From the NCBI GenBank assembly GCA_949295025.1, contig CASFJK010000015.1, positions 1 through 34,234 of the forward strand: DNA of 34,234 nt, written 5' to 3'. Source of the stretch: an uncultured Pseudomonadota bacterium. Lineage in GTDB: Bacteria; Pseudomonadota; Alphaproteobacteria; RF32; CAG-239. The notes beneath the pieces are model-generated. The model was given only the letters and a program-made list of their open reading frames with translations. It was not told where the DNA came from and did no database searches. Made by a program: the position numbers and the translations under genes. Position 1 is the first letter of the stretch. The number at the start of each line of letters is the position of its first letter. Positions 34,102 to 34,234 of this stretch are shown in pieces.

Positions 34102-34135
34102 AAAAAAAGGCATCTTGAAAAAGATGCCTTTTTTA
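34102..34135 (+). terminator. Intrinsic terminator of valS
   Basis: AAGGCATCTT (34107-34116) pairs with AAGATGCCTT (34121-34130) around a GAAA loop, with A's before and T's after. Confidence 0.93.
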
Positions 34136-34147
34136 TTGTAACAAGAA

Positions 34148-34170
34148 AACTACCGGCTAGGCCGGTAGTT
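34148..34170. repeat. Ten-bp perfect palindrome with TAG loop
   Basis: AACTACCGGC (34148-34157) and GCCGGTAGTT (34161-34170) flank TAG. It follows the valS terminator and has no T run, so it is not a second terminator. GC-rich palindromes with three-base TA-containing loops occur at ends of IS200/IS605-type elements and in REP sequences; the window ends too soon to decide. The remaining bases to 34234 show no gene. Confidence 0.5.
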
Positions 34171-34234
34171 CCAAAGAGCTTACAGCTTTACAGATAAAAA
34201 ACTCCTTTGCTAAAATAAAGTGACGGTCTGGCAA

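Overview
The window is chromosomal DNA of an AT-rich alphaproteobacterium. Lineage markers are a PopZ polar organiser placed between a tolC-like gene and valS, an alphaproteobacterial flgF-flgG-flgA-flgH cluster behind a sigma-54 promoter, a FlaF-type flagellar regulator, and an ftsE-ftsX-elyC-like-plsC-DUF2125 operon. TGA is read as stop (for example at 4141-4143), so the code is standard. AT-richness and many lineage-specific hypothetical proteins fit a host-associated or gut-type unclassified alphaproteobacterium; that placement is inference.

Layout. 1-3050: the 5' tip of a minus-strand secreted protein, a cysteine-rich secreted protein with five CxC modules, and a LysM/M23 murein endopeptidase. 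3264-3340: tRNA-Asp with promoter and terminator. 3490-5931: two unknown genes flanking an ELM1-like putative glycosyltransferase. 6071-7875: tadA diverging from the coupled rluB-like-rsmD pair. 7872-11946, minus strand: ftsE, ftsX, an ElyC/SanA-like gene, plsC and a DUF2125 gene in one tight envelope and division operon. 12085-12948: a zinc-ribbon/DUF3426 membrane protein. 13003-17104: the flagellar operon. 17132-21027: argS, a small exported protein, two unknown genes and a nitroreductase. 21274-23590: gapA-pgk. 23654-25925: two unknown genes. 25978-28440: glgP. 28637-34087: tolC, popZ, valS. Most units end in clear intrinsic terminators. The last 100 bases hold a strong palindrome that may be the edge of a repeat or mobile element.

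The most interesting region is the flagellar operon. The flgF promoter matches the sigma-54 -24/-12 consensus exactly. About 200 bases between flgH and the last gene fold into five consecutive hairpins whose loops carry UCCC motifs. Two loops hold the same ten bases, the exact reverse complement of the flgG Shine-Dalgarno region. A third loop is antisense to the flgF Shine-Dalgarno. The gene just downstream encodes two FlaF-like domains in tandem, and FlaF is an established post-transcriptional flagellar regulator. I infer a flagellar riboregulator (a 3'UTR-derived sRNA or leader) that could feed back on translation of its own operon. This rests on sequence complementarity only.
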